Positions 1-11,200 of a DNA stretch of 64,000 nt are shown one piece after another (positions within the stretch are counted from its first letter, which is position 1; each line of letters starts with the position of its first letter). The notes under the pieces were generated by a model. It worked only from the letters and a program-made list of their open reading frames with translations, was not told the origin of the DNA and made no database searches. A program made the position numbers and the translations under genes. This DNA is from Crossaster papposus (lineage: Eukaryota > Echinodermata > Asteroidea > Velatida > Solasteridae), in NCBI GenBank assembly GCA_037893245.1, contig JBAIAA010000751.1, positions 558,001-622,000 on the forward strand, given 5' to 3'.

Positions 1-43
1 ACATGTACCAGCATTTGTTCTTGAACTTTTGTTTTCTGTGCAG

Positions 44-3000
44 ATTTTGAAAGGCAAACTAACACTACCTCCATATCTAACTCACGACGCCAGAGACCTT
101 TTAAGAAAGGTAAGCTTTTTCTCCTTAATTTTGTATTTAAATGTCTAGTTTTAAAATACAGAAATAGAAAACAATGTCAAAATTAATTAAGTTTGAACAT
201 AGTATTAGTAAAGTCTGTCTCGAGCCAACATGTTTACCTTTAGTTTCAGTAGCATCAAACAACTGGGAATATTACTATTCCACCTTAAATAGTAATATAG
301 CCCATTGCAGGTTACTCCCCAGCTAGTGTTAGTACCCATTTTTATACTCCTGGGTGGAGCGAGGCAAGTGGGGGTGAAGTGGCTTGCTTAAGGACGCAAC
401 ATATGGCCAGCAGCTGGATTTCGGACTCCTGACCCTCTGATCACGAGTCACGAACCTTAACCACTAGGCCCCACTCCCCATTATGTTTGAACATAAGATT
501 TATTTGATATAGGTTGTATTGTTTTGTTTGTTTTTGTTTTATTCAAGTTCATGTTTGTCAAAATTAGAGGTTTTTTAATTTTTATTTTAACACATAACAC
601 TTTTAAGATGTTGAAAACTGAAAAATTGACCGAGCCAGCTGTCAAATATGCAAAAGACTGTTTTCCAACAAATGAAGGTATCTAAGGATCTAGAAATCTA
701 AATAAATTAAAAAAGATTCTCAAAATTAAATTTGACTTTCAGAAAACTTGTCAGGAAATAAATGTTTTGGGAATTGGCCACTTTTGAATACACCAGTAGC
801 TATCTTTCCACAGTTATTGAAGCGACCGGTAGCGTTGAGGATCGGAAGCGGGCCGGAAGACGCCAAGAAACTCAAAGACCACAGTTTCTTCAGACACGTC
901 AACTGGAACGATGTGCTGGCGTCCAAAGTAGAGCCTCCCTTCAAACCCATACTGGTAAGCTTAAAGGAAACATGTAGTCTAACATCTTCATTACGCATTT
1001 TTTGTTTTAAATCAATAGATTTATGTGTATCAAATGTGAATAAAAAGCAAAACTGGTTCTAGTGTACGTTTAGTGTGGTAATTTGCCGTCCAGAAATTGA
1101 CCCCCCCTTTTTAAATTTCGCGGCCACTCAAAATGAGTGACGTAAATCGAGTCAGAACCCGGACAAATTATCGATAGTCGGTACGCGACGTCTAGGTACG
1201 AGACGGGTTCGCGTGGCCACGTACGCACACATTGTTGTGTGTACGAGAGTGAACGAATCCCGTACGCCTTGTGCACACGTACGTACACCCCCATGTAAAC
1301 GCGATCACCCACACGCACGCTGTCCAAAGCAAAGGATACCGTACAGAGTACATGTACATGTACATGTACAGTAATCGGCGCAGACTAAACACGGACGATC
1401 GTGAAAGTTCTTCGTCGGTTTTTAGTGAATCTGACGAAAACAGTACAGATTCGTCCGATTGGAATATTGTTAGGACAGCGTCTGACTTCAGCATGTTTTT
1501 TAAGGGCATGCCAAAGTTGCTGTACAGACCAGTGTCGAAGCACGACCGCTCAAAATGGTCGCTGCAGATCGGGCCGAAAAATCACTAGGCCCGGTGGGAC
1601 CACTTCGCTCTGGTAAGATTTACTTTGGCTGTCCAAATCCTCCGATATTTAGGATCAGCCGAAAACAAATGAAGGCTTACTCCATCCTTGGTAGTTTTGC
1701 TACACCCAGCAGCTACACATCTAGTCGGCATGACTGAAAACAGTCGTATTTTTACCCTGATTTAGAATAAAAAACCGGCATGGTAAACTCGTAGACAAAG
1801 ACTTGTTGCATGCAATGCGCGCATAATGCAAGCCAGGCCCGGGTAGCGCCCCCCCGCAGTGAGGCAATTCTCTGCCTCGATTTTTGTCATACCCCACGCG
1901 AAGTTTTATGTTAATGAGGCTTCCCTTTGAGGGGCGGAGTGGTATGACTAAACATTTTCAACAATTATTTTCTCCCATTTATCACAGAAAATAAACACAA
2001 CCTCACACATAATGTTGTTGTCAATATGATACTTTATTGATTTAAGCAACAAAAAACCTTATTACATGTTTCCTTTAACAAAATTCTAGTTTGGTATTCA
2101 AACTTGGCATGTAATTGACCACATCAAGATTTCATATTTCACCTGCAAAATTACAGAGGGTAGCAAGGAATTTCAGAAAAGTTATGTATTAACTAGTTTG
2201 CGCCTGGATTTTTTTGACATTGATTGAGCCCCAGGTACATGTACTTGATTGTTTTTCATGAACCTCAATCCGAGACGGGTTCAGACAGGCATCTGTGGGT
2301 AACACACCCTGATATTTCCGGCCTTACTCACTGCAAGTCGATGCGAGCTGACAGATATTTCCGGCCTTGCTTGTTGTGCTGAAACTGATCTTCCTGGTTC
2401 GGTTCCGGTAACGCACCCTGATATTTCCGGCCTTGCTCACTGCGAGTCGATTGCTGACAGATATTACCGGCCTTGCTTGTAGTGCTGAAACTGATCCTCC
2501 CGGTTCGGTTCCGGTAACACACCCTGATATTTCCGGCCTTGCTCACTGCGAGTCGATTGCTGAAAGATATTTCCGGCCTTGCTTGTAGTGCTGAAACTGA
2601 TCCTCCCGGTTCGGTTCCGGTAACACACCCTGATATTTCCGGCCTTGCTCACTGCGAGTCGATCGCTGACAGATATTACCGGACTTGCCTGTAGTGCTGA
2701 AACTGATCCTCCCGGTTCGGTTCCGGTAACACACCCAGATATTTCCGGCCTTGCTCACTGCGAGTCGATCACTGACGGATATTTCCAGCCTTGCTTGTAG
2801 TGCTGAAACTGATCCTCCCATTTCGGTTCCGGTAACACACCCTGATATTTCCGGCCTTGCTCACTGCGAGTCGATCACTGACGGATATTTCCAGCCTTGC
2901 TTGTAGTGTTGAAACTGATCCTCCCAGTTCGGTTCCGGTAACACACCCTGATATTTCCGGCCTTGCTCACTGCGAGTCGATTGCTGAAAGATATTTCCGG

Positions 3001-6000
3001 CCTTGCTTGTAGTGCTGAAACTGATCCTTCCGGTTCGGTTCCGGTAACACACCCTGATATTTCCGGCCTTGCTCACTGCGAGTCGATCGCTGACAGATAT
3101 TACCGGCCTTGCTTGTAGTGCTGAAACTGATCCTCCCGGTTCGGTTCCGGTAACACAACCTGATTTTTCTGGCCTTGCTCACTGCGAGTTGATCGCTGAC
3201 AGATATTTCCGGCCTTGCTTGTAGTGCTGAAACTGATCCTCCCGGTTCGGTTCCGGTAACACACCCTGATTTTTCTGGCCTTGCTCACTGCGAGTTGATC
3301 GCTGACAGATATTACCGGCCTTGCTTGTAGTGCTGAAACTAATCCTCCCGGTTTGGTTCCGGTAACACACCCTGATATTTCCAGCCTTGCTCACTGCGAG
3401 TCTATCGCTGACAGATATTTGAATAAGATTAATACTGCTGCAAACTGCTTACTGGCTGGAATGACCTGAAATATACAAATCAAATAAGTTAAGAGGGCCT
3501 AATATTTCGATCTTAACAAGATCTTCTTCAGAGACTAAATGACTGTGTACAAGAAACAAACATATATAGGGCAACATACAGCATGATGCACATCATAGAC
3601 GCTGAAAAAACACAAAAGAAAAAAGCACAGAGTTCAATAGAACAAACAACAAAAGGAGGATTAGGCTGAGGGATTAAAGGGTGAGGTCAGTGTGGGTAGG
3701 ATCAAAGGCAGGGTAGGAACAAAAAAAGAAAGGGTAAAGCCACAAGGAAAGGGGTCCAGGGTGGAGATCAAAGGGAAGAACTAACAAAGAAGTATGAATA
3801 GGAGTAATGAGGAGGGGGGGGGGGGGGGGGGGGTTTGAGGAAAACCAGAGGAGTGAGAACAAACAAAAACAGAATTCTGGCAAGGAATGAATCTGAAACA
3901 GATGACAAATGGAGAAAAAAATAGAAGTTAATCATTTCCTAGTTGGATGTTAAGCCCATGTGGTTGAATAGTCCGAAGACGATTCATCCAAACTTTCTCC
4001 CGGCTGAGGCGGACTGATTCTTTCCGATGGCCAAGTGATTCTATGCCCTAAAGAATCATATCAGAAATACAATGGTTAGGCTGGTTAAAGTGATGTCCTA
4101 CAGGGGTATCCAGTTTCTTGGTGTTGACAGTCGATCGATGACCGTAGAAACGCTTTTTTAGGGCATTTTTGGTCTCTCCGACATACTGAACTCCACAAAA
4201 CCTGCAAGAGATGAGATATATGACATTAGATGTACTGCAAGTGATGTTACCAATAATTCTATGAGTAGTACCAGAAGAGTGGCCAGAAAAGGAGTCAGAC
4301 TCCTGAATGTGGATCTGGCAGACCACACATCTAGAACTGCACTTGAAAGTTCCGTGCTGGATGGGGGGAGATGCATCCAAGCTGGGAACTTCGGCTCGAA
4401 CAATGAGGTCTCGTAGATTTTGAGGGCGTCTATAGGCCAATACAGGGCTGTCGGGGATGGCCCGGACAAGGCGATCTGAAGTGTGGAGAATGTGATGGCT
4501 GTCGTTAGTGATTTTGCGAAGGGAAGGGAGACTGGGGTGAAAGGTAGTCACCAGGGGGATCATGGGTTTGGCATTAGCCTGGGGGGCCTTTACCTGTAGA
4601 GCCAAATTTCTGGGTACGGCTTTGGCTCTGTCAATGGCACGTTGAACTTGGCGGGAACTGTGACCCCTGGCAACCAAGTTGTTCTTCAGTATCTGTGAAT
4701 GGCGGGAGAAATCATAGTCGTTAGAACAAATCCTTTTGAGTCTGAGGGCCTGACTAAATGCTATACCAGTCTTGCAATGCCTAGGGTGACAGCTGGAGGA
4801 GTGGAGATACTGGTGTGTGTCTGTGGGTTTAGAATACAGATCAGTGGTTATTAAGTTGTACTCCTTGCGGATGGTGACATCCAGGAAGTGGGCCTGATGA
4901 TGTGAGTACTCTGATGTGAACTTGATGGTCCTGTGGAAGGAATTCATGTGATTAGTGAAAGTCAGCAGACTGTCCTCATCACTGGACCATATGAAAAATA
5001 CATCATCAATGTATCTCCACCAGATCCAGGGACGGCACGGTGCTAAGGCAAGCATGCGTTCCTCGAGGTCACCCAAAAAGAGGCATGCAAAGGAGGGTGC
5101 CATGCGAGTACCCATTGCAGTGCCATGTACCTGTAGATAGTGCTTATCTAGGAAGGAAAAATTATTCTTCGTTAGTACAAGTTTCATGAGGGCGCGTATG
5201 TCACTTATGGGAGGGGTCGTGTGTCCTGCCCTAGCTAGGGTTATGGAACAAGCACGAATACCTTCTTCGTGTGGTATGTTAGTGTACAGGGATGAGACGT
5301 CAAAGGTCCCAATGATGGCCGTTCTGGGAATCTGGTCCTTGATTCCTTCGAGCTTGCGCAGGAAGTCTGGGGTGTCATGGATGTATGATGGAATACTATG
5401 GACAAGGGGTTTAAGAAAACTGTCAATAAACAGGGAGATGTGTTCCGTTGGTGAGCCATTACCCGAGACGATAGGCCTACCAGGGTTACCAGTCTTGTGA
5501 ATCTTGGGGAGAAGATAAAACCTGGCAGTTCTACAGTCAGTGGGTGAAAGAAATTTGTGAGCTTTCTTTGACAGTTGGTCACGTGATCGCATGTCATCAA
5601 GCAACTGCTGTATCTCTCGAGAGAATGTACCTGTGGGATCAGAGTCAAGGCAGATATAGTTAGTACGGTTGTCCAACTGACGGTGGGCCTCGTCGATGTA
5701 CTGCTGACGATCCATGATGACCACGGCTGAGCCTTTATCAGCTGGCTTGATGATGATGTCAGTACGAGAACGCAAAGCAGCAAGTGCAAGGCGCTCTTCC
5801 CTGGGGAGGTTATCATGGGTCCTGTGGGGAAAGTTACCAGGGTTAGTGCTTGTAGTGCTGAAACTAATCCTCCCGGTTCGGTTTTGGTAACACACCCTGA
5901 TTTTTCCGGCCTTGCTCACTGCGAGTCGATGCGAGCTGACAGATATTTCCGGCCTTGCTTGTAGTGCTGAAACTGATCCTCCCGGTTCGGTTCCGGTAAC

Positions 6001-9000
6001 ACACCCTGATATTTCCGGCCTTGCTCACTGCGAGTCGCTTGCTGACAGATATTTCCGGCTTTGCTTGTAGTGCTGAAACTGATCCTCCCGGTTCAGTTCC
6101 GGTTTCGACTTTTTTCTACTTCTGAACATCGGGTTCGGTTCGGAAGTACATGTATAATGTACATTGAAAAATATAAAATGGCTATGATCATGTTATAGTG
6201 TGGATAGTACATGTGGATTGAACAATAGCCCTTTGTATGAATGACGTCACCCAGTGTTTACTGAATGACATTGCAGTTTTCAGTGGGGTCACTGCTCGAT
6301 GATCGCTATACTTTTACGCAAAAATAATAATAATAATAATAATTTATTGATTTATATTGCGCCCACTCCATACAATGTACACAGGCGCATAACAACTATA
6401 TAATTGCTAAAACGTTGGTAATTACAAATTATCACAAAATAATCAGTAAATAGCTCGAAAATATGCACATAAAATATGATAAGACATGCACTGTGAACAA
6501 GTAACAATATTATTAAAAACCTTATTATTAAACCACATCATTAAAAATAACCGCCATATATGATCGGTTTTCCACCAAAAGACAGTGAAATGTGCAGTTT
6601 CAGCCCTGTCAGTTGGGGAATATAACACGTCAGAAGACTGGGAAAGCAAATTACTGTTCAGGGGATTCTTCCCAGGACCCATAGAGTCGAAAGATGAGTG
6701 TGAAAAGTGTTGGTGTATGTAAATATTGTGTACGAGCCACAGTGGTGACCTCCACTTTCCCCCATGATACACTGTTGGTACTTGGTAAGCAGTGGGTATA
6801 CGTCATAAATACTTAGGGCTCTTCATAAATACCTGGATTGGTGTAATGCTAACAAATATTGGGAACCAAATTGAGGTCCTTGATAATTTGTGCTCATTCT
6901 AATACATGTACTTACAGGCCAGTGATGAGGATGTCAGCCAGTTTGACACCAAGTTTACTAAGGAGCCTCCAGTGGACAGTCCCGACGACTCCATGCTTAG
7001 CGAGAGTATGGACCAGATCTTTCTAGTAAGCAGAAATTGTTTAGTTATTCAGTATATTGATAAACTATGTGACCTGGCATTATTGACATTATTGGCATTA
7101 TTACATTTCTAGAAAGAAGAAGTCCCAAGCATTCAAATGATGTATTGTGTGTTGCTGTAGCTTATTCCTAGCCGCTGCTTTACTCCTTTGAAATTGCTGA
7201 AGTCATGCTCCCTTGTTTTGGGAAAACGGAGTTCAAAGTCCGTGAACCGTGCCAACTATACTACTAATCAGTGCAATTCAGCCACCCAAAAAAAAACACT
7301 TTAGAGATCTAATTGAGCTATAACATTTTGGGATATGATAAAGAAGATTTTTTGTATGTAAAAACGTTAACAACTCCAAAACGACCTCCCATTTGAAAAG
7401 TTGACGTTTCGGTCAATAACTCGTTTTGGCAATGTGCGACTTTACGCTCATTTCGAGGTGCCAGGTCACATACAGGGTTCCCACCACATCCTGGAAATCG
7501 GGGAAAACCTGGAAAATAAGTTTCAGCCAGGAAAAAAGTCAGGGAATTTGATTGGACCGAAAGAGAAAGTGGTTAGTCTGTTATATTTTGTCTAATGGCT
7601 AAACAGCATTATTCACTGGATGATTCGCTATGTGGAAATCCCTATTTATCTCTCTTTAGCCAGGTCACCATGTTCACTGCAACAACATTAAAGACGTGTC
7701 AAACTGGATATAGGTCGAAATAATTAGCCTGGAATTTTTAAAATTCATCAGGGAAAACTATGGAAAAATCATGAAATATTTGAAACCCAGATATAATAAA
7801 TAAACAACCAATCACGTTATCAATGAGCAAGTTGGGTGGCTAGATCGACTAGACTTGACCATTAGTTAATCTAGTTGTTACTTGATTCCTGCGTGGTTAG
7901 ACTAGCTAGTCCAACTGAATCAACATAAACTCAGACCACGATTTCTCTACAGAGTTTACTCGCGAGCTACGCATGGTTTCAAGATAAAAGAAAAGTTAAC
8001 TGGTGCAAGGTTTGAAAAAAATTTAGATAAATTTCTCGAATGATCATAAGGCATAAAAAAAAAAAAATGTTATGTTGGCGTAACGGGCCCAAAAAAATAG
8101 GGTAGGTAGGTCGGGATTCTTTTTTTTTCTTTTTTTCTTTCTTTTTTTTCCCAGCAATGAAAATGATATGTTTTCTAATTGTTTAAACCGGTAGTGATAC
8201 ACGATAGCGTGTCCAGGTTCAATATTTTCACAATCCACACACACAACAATGAGAAACGGTCAGAAATGGTTTTAAACGTATTTATAACTAGATTTATATA
8301 GATTTTAATCATTAAATTTCGTCCCTTGAAAAAAAAACTATCCAGGGTCGGCCGTATTTTTAGGGTCGGTCGGGTTACGCCAACATAACATTTTTTTTTT
8401 TATGCCTAACTCTTCGCAATAAGATAATATTTATTGCTCTAAATTACGTGGAGAAACACAAATATAAATAATTCATTAACAAAAATACAAATTACGTTAA
8501 ACAACGTTAACCCCTGTCGTCTGCTAACAAACTAGATTTGACGTTATCGATCGATCGACTAGATGCGCTCGAGTTAAAAACCAGACCACACGTGCGTGAA
8601 GTTGAATCGAAAATCAACAAAAGGAACTAGTTCAGCAGCACCCGAACTTGCTCAATGATGTCAAAATTGTGTGTTACAAGGGTAGCATTTGAAGAAGAAA
8701 ATATATATTTTTTTTTTATTATTTTTTTTTATATAAAAATGTTTAGACAAAAGTTTAAATTGTTTTGAATTTATTTTTCTTGACTTGCCAATTTCAGGGT
8801 TTCACATACATAGCGCCCTCAGTGTTGGAGAGCATGCAACGACCCCACTTAGTGAAAGCAAGGTCACCGCGCAAGATAACTGGACAGAGCCCCCACACAC
8901 CTCTCAGGTAATGCTAACCATTTAAAGTTATTCCATTACTCGTGTGCCTGTAAGCAACGGGAAATAATGTTTTACCGGCAAACCTTACCATAATTGGTAT

Positions 9001-10632
9001 GGGGTTCTGGCAAAATTAGACGAAGAGTGGGCAGAGGTTTTATCAGGTATTATAAAAGAGGATACAATTCTCCTTACAATGCTGTTTGTTTCATTGACAA
9101 GTTCTGGCTGTTTAAAGTTCGCATTTATCAACATGTCGCAAAAGTAAAATATTGGGGAAAAAAGGCGTTTTGAGTTTTGTACATGTGATATGGAAAAAAC
9201 GTTTCTCCTTGAAACACTACTTTTCCACAAGTTCCATACTATTTTTTGACAAAATATAGTTAGCAGGCATTCCAAAAATTACAAATATCAATAAATCTGA
9301 AAAAAAAAATTAAAAAAAATATTAATTATTTTGCAGTTTTTTCCACTATGCCCTGTGCCTAGTTCCGTCTCATTTTGCCAGAACGCCTCACAGGCTACAG
9401 TGAAGAAAAAGAAGCAAAAAAGTGAATGTTTTTTTTTTTTTTAAAGATTTATTGCTATTTGTAATCTTTGTTATGTTTACTAACCCTATTTGTAAAGAAA
9501 TAATTGTTATACCTCTGTCTTGGATATCACCCCCCTAACAACCCTGCCCCCCCCCCCATTTTTTATTTATGTTAGTTCTTATATAGCGCTTTAGAATCCC
9601 ACAATGTAGATGTATCAAAGCGCTTTACATTATTACCCCGGTCATTAGGCCCATGAAACATTCCAAATACCATCTCAGCTCCCTGGGGAGTATACAGCTC
9701 GATGCTGCCATTTCGGCACAAAGCAGCTAAATTCTACCACAATAACCATCTCTGCCCGCACAGGTACCCATTTTACTCCTGGGTGGAGAGAAGCAATGAG
9801 TGACAAAGTGCCTTGCCCAAGGGTACACGTACCATAGTCCCAGGCCGGACTCGAACCCACAACCTGTAGCTTTACCTACAGATTACAAATTCAATGCTCC
9901 AGACCACGAGGCCACGGCACTCCACTCAGTTTGAGGATGTGATATCGCTGGTCTGTATGAGCTTTATATTGTTCCCCGCCCAATTTTTACCTACACACTA
10001 TTGACGATAGTAAAGTGTAGTGGAGCAGAAGGTCAGCTTATGGTTTTGAGCGTGCGTGAAGTTGAGTTCAATTCGTTTTCCGTTGTAAAATAAATGTTCA
10101 CTTGAACGTTCCGTATCTTCAGTCCTCATAATGTCCGCTGAGCTTCAAGACAGAGGTGTAACAAAACAACTGTTGACTGTTGTGGTATGGGATATGACTT
10201 ATTAAACACCCTCGGAGATGCTTCGCGTCGGTGTTCAAAACGTCATATCCCACATCACAGCAGTCAACAATTGTGTATTGTAAGCGGTTGACCGTTGTGT
10301 ATGCATTTGTACACACTTGGCACATGTTCTCAACTAATCATATCATGGCTGTATGGTACAATGTACATGTAGCTCTCTAATCCATATTTTATTGATTCTT
10401 TCCAATCTTGCTCTGTTCCTTCTTCACTTTCTGGCTTGTGTTGTTCTGTTTGTTGCTTGTTTACTTTACTCATTTTATTTGCGTACCTCGCCTGTACCCT
10501 TGCTTTCCCTGCAGTAGCCCCATGAAGACACCGTGTACGCAATTTGCATTTGACGAGGATCTAGTCAATACCAAATCACCAGTTGAGGCAATGGACACCT
10601 CTGAGCCAATCACGCGAGCTGGATTCAGATAA
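44..10632 (+). CDS. RPS6KB1: p70 ribosomal protein S6 kinase, C-terminal five coding exons (5' part outside window)
   Basis: Coding exons read at 44-109, 814-954, 6918-7025, 8798-8907 and 10515-10632. All have AG/GT borders and compatible phases; together they give 180 residues plus TAA. Exon 1 encodes kinase subdomain XI (LPPYLTHDARDLLRK). Exon 2 continues to the AGC-kinase extension (FFRHVNWNDVLASKVEPPFK). Exon 3 has the turn-motif region (PVDSPDDS) and exon 4 opens with the hydrophobic motif, so FLGFTY is split by the intron; its Thr corresponds to vertebrate T389. Exons 4-5 hold the autoinhibitory SP/TP cluster (RSPRK, QSPHTP, SSPMKTP). In the family this AGC kinase, activated by mTORC1 and PDK1, phosphorylates ribosomal protein S6 and translation factors. 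The tail after the SP/TP cluster is shorter than I recall for vertebrate S6K1. The N-lobe and activation loop lie upstream. One-to-one orthology with S6K1 or S6K2 is not decided. Confidence 0.93.
305..478 (-). repeat. Degenerate tRNA-derived SINE fragment
   Basis: On the minus strand the right end reads like an A box (GGCCTAGTGGTTAAGG), followed by a weak B-box-like stretch. The segment CTCCACCCAGGAGTATAAAAA is shared with the better copies at 9560-9922 and 44341-44675. It lies in an S6K intron. Nothing else notable was seen in 110-813. Confidence 0.5.
955..2190. other. S6K intron stretch without a recognised gene
   Basis: Contains short overlapping ORFs at 1192-1616, an ACATGT run near 1350-1370 and a donor-like CTCTG/gtaaga near 1615. 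The + ORF at 1271-1588 has an acidic, Ser-rich middle (SESDENSTDSSDW) that resembles transposase N-termini only superficially. I could not join it to any family, so no gene is called. Confidence 0.3.
2194..3418. repeat. 106-bp tandem array, left block (about 10.5 copies), derived from a MITE
   Basis: Period measured from successive CGGTTCGGTTCCGGTAACAC motifs (2501, 2607) is 106 bp. Each unit contains two GATATTTCCGGCCTTGCT-like halves, a GCGAGTCGAT segment and GTGCTGAAACTGATCC. The left edge (AACTAGTTTGCGCCTGG, then CCTCAATCCGAGACGGGTTCAG) matches the terminus and interior of the TTAA MITE family, so the array is an internal expansion of such an element. Minus-strand ORFs beginning MSKAGNIRVCYRN are translations of the repeat, not genes. 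Confidence 0.9.
3419..5847 (-). mobile_element. Penelope-like retroelement, 5'-truncated, inserted in the 106-bp array
   Basis: The element interrupts one array unit: the left block stops at GACAGATATTT and the right block resumes at GCTTGTAGTGCTG. About 7-9 bp of the unit are missing and no long target duplication is visible. The minus strand holds an RT plus GIY-YIG ORF (separate entry), a UTR of about 0.5 kb with a homopolymer tract at 3811-3834, and a hammerhead-like motif at 3505-3531. The coding start is lost: the reading frame runs straight from the repeat into the middle of the RT N-terminal region, as expected for 5' truncation during target-primed reverse transcription. Confidence 0.88.
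3505..3531 (-). ncRNA. Hammerhead-ribozyme-like motif in Penelope-like element
   Basis: On the minus strand CTGAAGA is followed by a hairpin (GATCTT / GTT / AAGATC) and then GAAA. This resembles the two conserved hammerhead core strands described for Penelope-like elements; position 7 of the core tolerates any base. There is one extra A before the helix and I did not identify a convincing cleavage-site helix, so activity is uncertain. Confidence 0.45.
3928..5919 (-). pseudogene. Penelope-like RT / GIY-YIG endonuclease ORF, interrupted
   Basis: The open frame from 5919 gives 623 residues before a TAG at 4048-4050. The first ~24 residues are translated tandem repeat. Seen in order: IIIKPADKG (DKG motif, ~56-63), RT motif A (FDVSSLYTNIP, ~206), motif B (GTAMGTRMAPSFA, ~266), RYIDD catalytic box (~302-306), a FKCSSRCVVC cysteine pair, then a GIY-YIG domain (IYLISCRFCGVQYVGET, ~567) with the two Cys between the halves, typical of endonuclease-positive Penelope elements. 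After TAG the same frame stays open for 39 codons with family-like content (REKVWMNRLRT, HGLN) and ends at TAA 3928-3930. The copy therefore carries a nonsense mutation and lacks its N-terminus; autonomous activity is unlikely. Confidence 0.9.
5848..6110. repeat. 106-bp tandem array, right block (about 2.4 copies)
   Basis: Same unit as 2194-3418, resuming in phase after the retroelement. It ends near TTCCGGTTTCGAC without a recognisable terminal repeat. Confidence 0.88.
6322..6440 (-). repeat. SINE/LINE 3' tail with ATT microsatellite
   Basis: The minus strand reads GGGCGCAATATAAATCAATAAATT followed by ATT repeats, the same kind of tail (GCGCTATATAA) as the SINE at 9560-9922. The rest of 6111-6917 shows no feature I recognise. 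Confidence 0.5.
7434..7470 (+). repeat. Recurrent GTGCGACTTTACGCTCATTT...AGGTCACAT end motif
   Basis: Closely similar ~38-bp segments occur at 29026-29064 and 58693-58730, each after roughly 200 bp of AT-rich sequence. I read it as the conserved end of a dispersed repeat of unknown class. The remaining S6K intron between 7026 and 8049 shows nothing else clear. Confidence 0.5.
8050..8406. mobile_element. PIF/Harbinger-like MITE, copy 1
   Basis: About 357 bp bounded by inverted repeats of ~30 bp (GGCATAAAAA...ATGTTATGTTGGCGTAAC and its reverse complement). Flanking bases give TAA on both sides, a 3-bp TWA target duplication as in PIF/Harbinger elements. A second copy lies at 13231-13583 in the opposite orientation, with high identity in the middle (TCCAGGTTCAAT, ACACACAACAATGAG). 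It lies in an S6K intron. Confidence 0.8.
9560..9922 (-). mobile_element. tRNA-derived SINE, near full length
   Basis: Minus strand: A box (GTGGCCTCGTGGTCTGGAG), B box (GGGTTCGAGTCCG), a body with CACCCAGGAGTAAAATGGGTACC and GAAATGGCAGCATCGAGCTG, and a tail AAGCGCTTTG...AGCGCTATATAAGAA. A second copy is at 44341-44675, a headless one at 51888-52098 and fragments at 305-478 and 57300-57345. It lies in an S6K intron. Confidence 0.85.
10171..10269. repeat. Foldback hairpin, 40-nt arms
   Basis: Arms 10171-10210 and 10230-10269 are reverse complements with about six mismatches. The loop is CTCGGAGATGCTTCGCGTC. Architecture resembles 50941-51059 and 57371-57481. Confidence 0.8.
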
Positions 10633-11200
10633 CCAGGATGCTGATTGGCCCATTTGCATTGTATGTTGAAGACTGTTGCACTTTGATTGGCTGAATGTTT
10701 TTTCCCAAAAGGGAAATTGACGTTATAATACGCGACTGACTGCATGAATTTTGTGTACTCTGTCGTGTACTCATGTTAAAGACTCGCCTGATTGGATGAT
10801 AGCTGATCACATGGTAAAAATGAGTAGACATCATTGGCTGACATGATAATATTCATCTGCATATGTTTGGAGGTAAATGGAGAATCTGATTGGATAGCTT
10901 TTGTCACATGATCTGAAAACAGTGATATCATTTTGAACAACCGTGACAATTGTAAGAAGAGGATTGCTGCAAGCCGGTTGGTCAGCTTCAACCAATACTG
11001 GAAATACATATCCGATTGGATGGTTACTGTCACATGACTTAAACATGATCTATTCATTCGCCTTCATATGTAAAGTTAAAAAAAGAAGTTTTATATCTAA
11101 TGATTTTTTACCAATCATCGATCTTCTTATATTGTAGGATCATGTGATAACAATATAAGCATACACAATTATTATGATTCCATTAAATTAAAAATAAATG
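10633..11200 (+). other. S6K 3' UTR with repeated ATTGG / CACATG motifs
   Basis: Downstream of the S6K stop the motif pair GATTGG(A/C)T ... TCACATGA recurs in degenerate units (near 10641, 10686, 10790, 10829, 10889, 11014, and CATGTGA at 11141). A poly(A) signal AATAAA is at 11193-11198, the likely transcript end. The motifs may be a decayed tandem repeat rather than regulatory sites. Confidence 0.55.

Noticed and set aside
1192..1616. Acidic ORF resembling a transposase N-terminus
   Set aside because: No continuation with transposase motifs and several competing frames; left as unexplained intron sequence.
2296..3418. CRISPR-like regularly spaced repeats
   Set aside because: Units are contiguous 106-bp tandem copies with no unique spacers, in a spliced eukaryotic locus.
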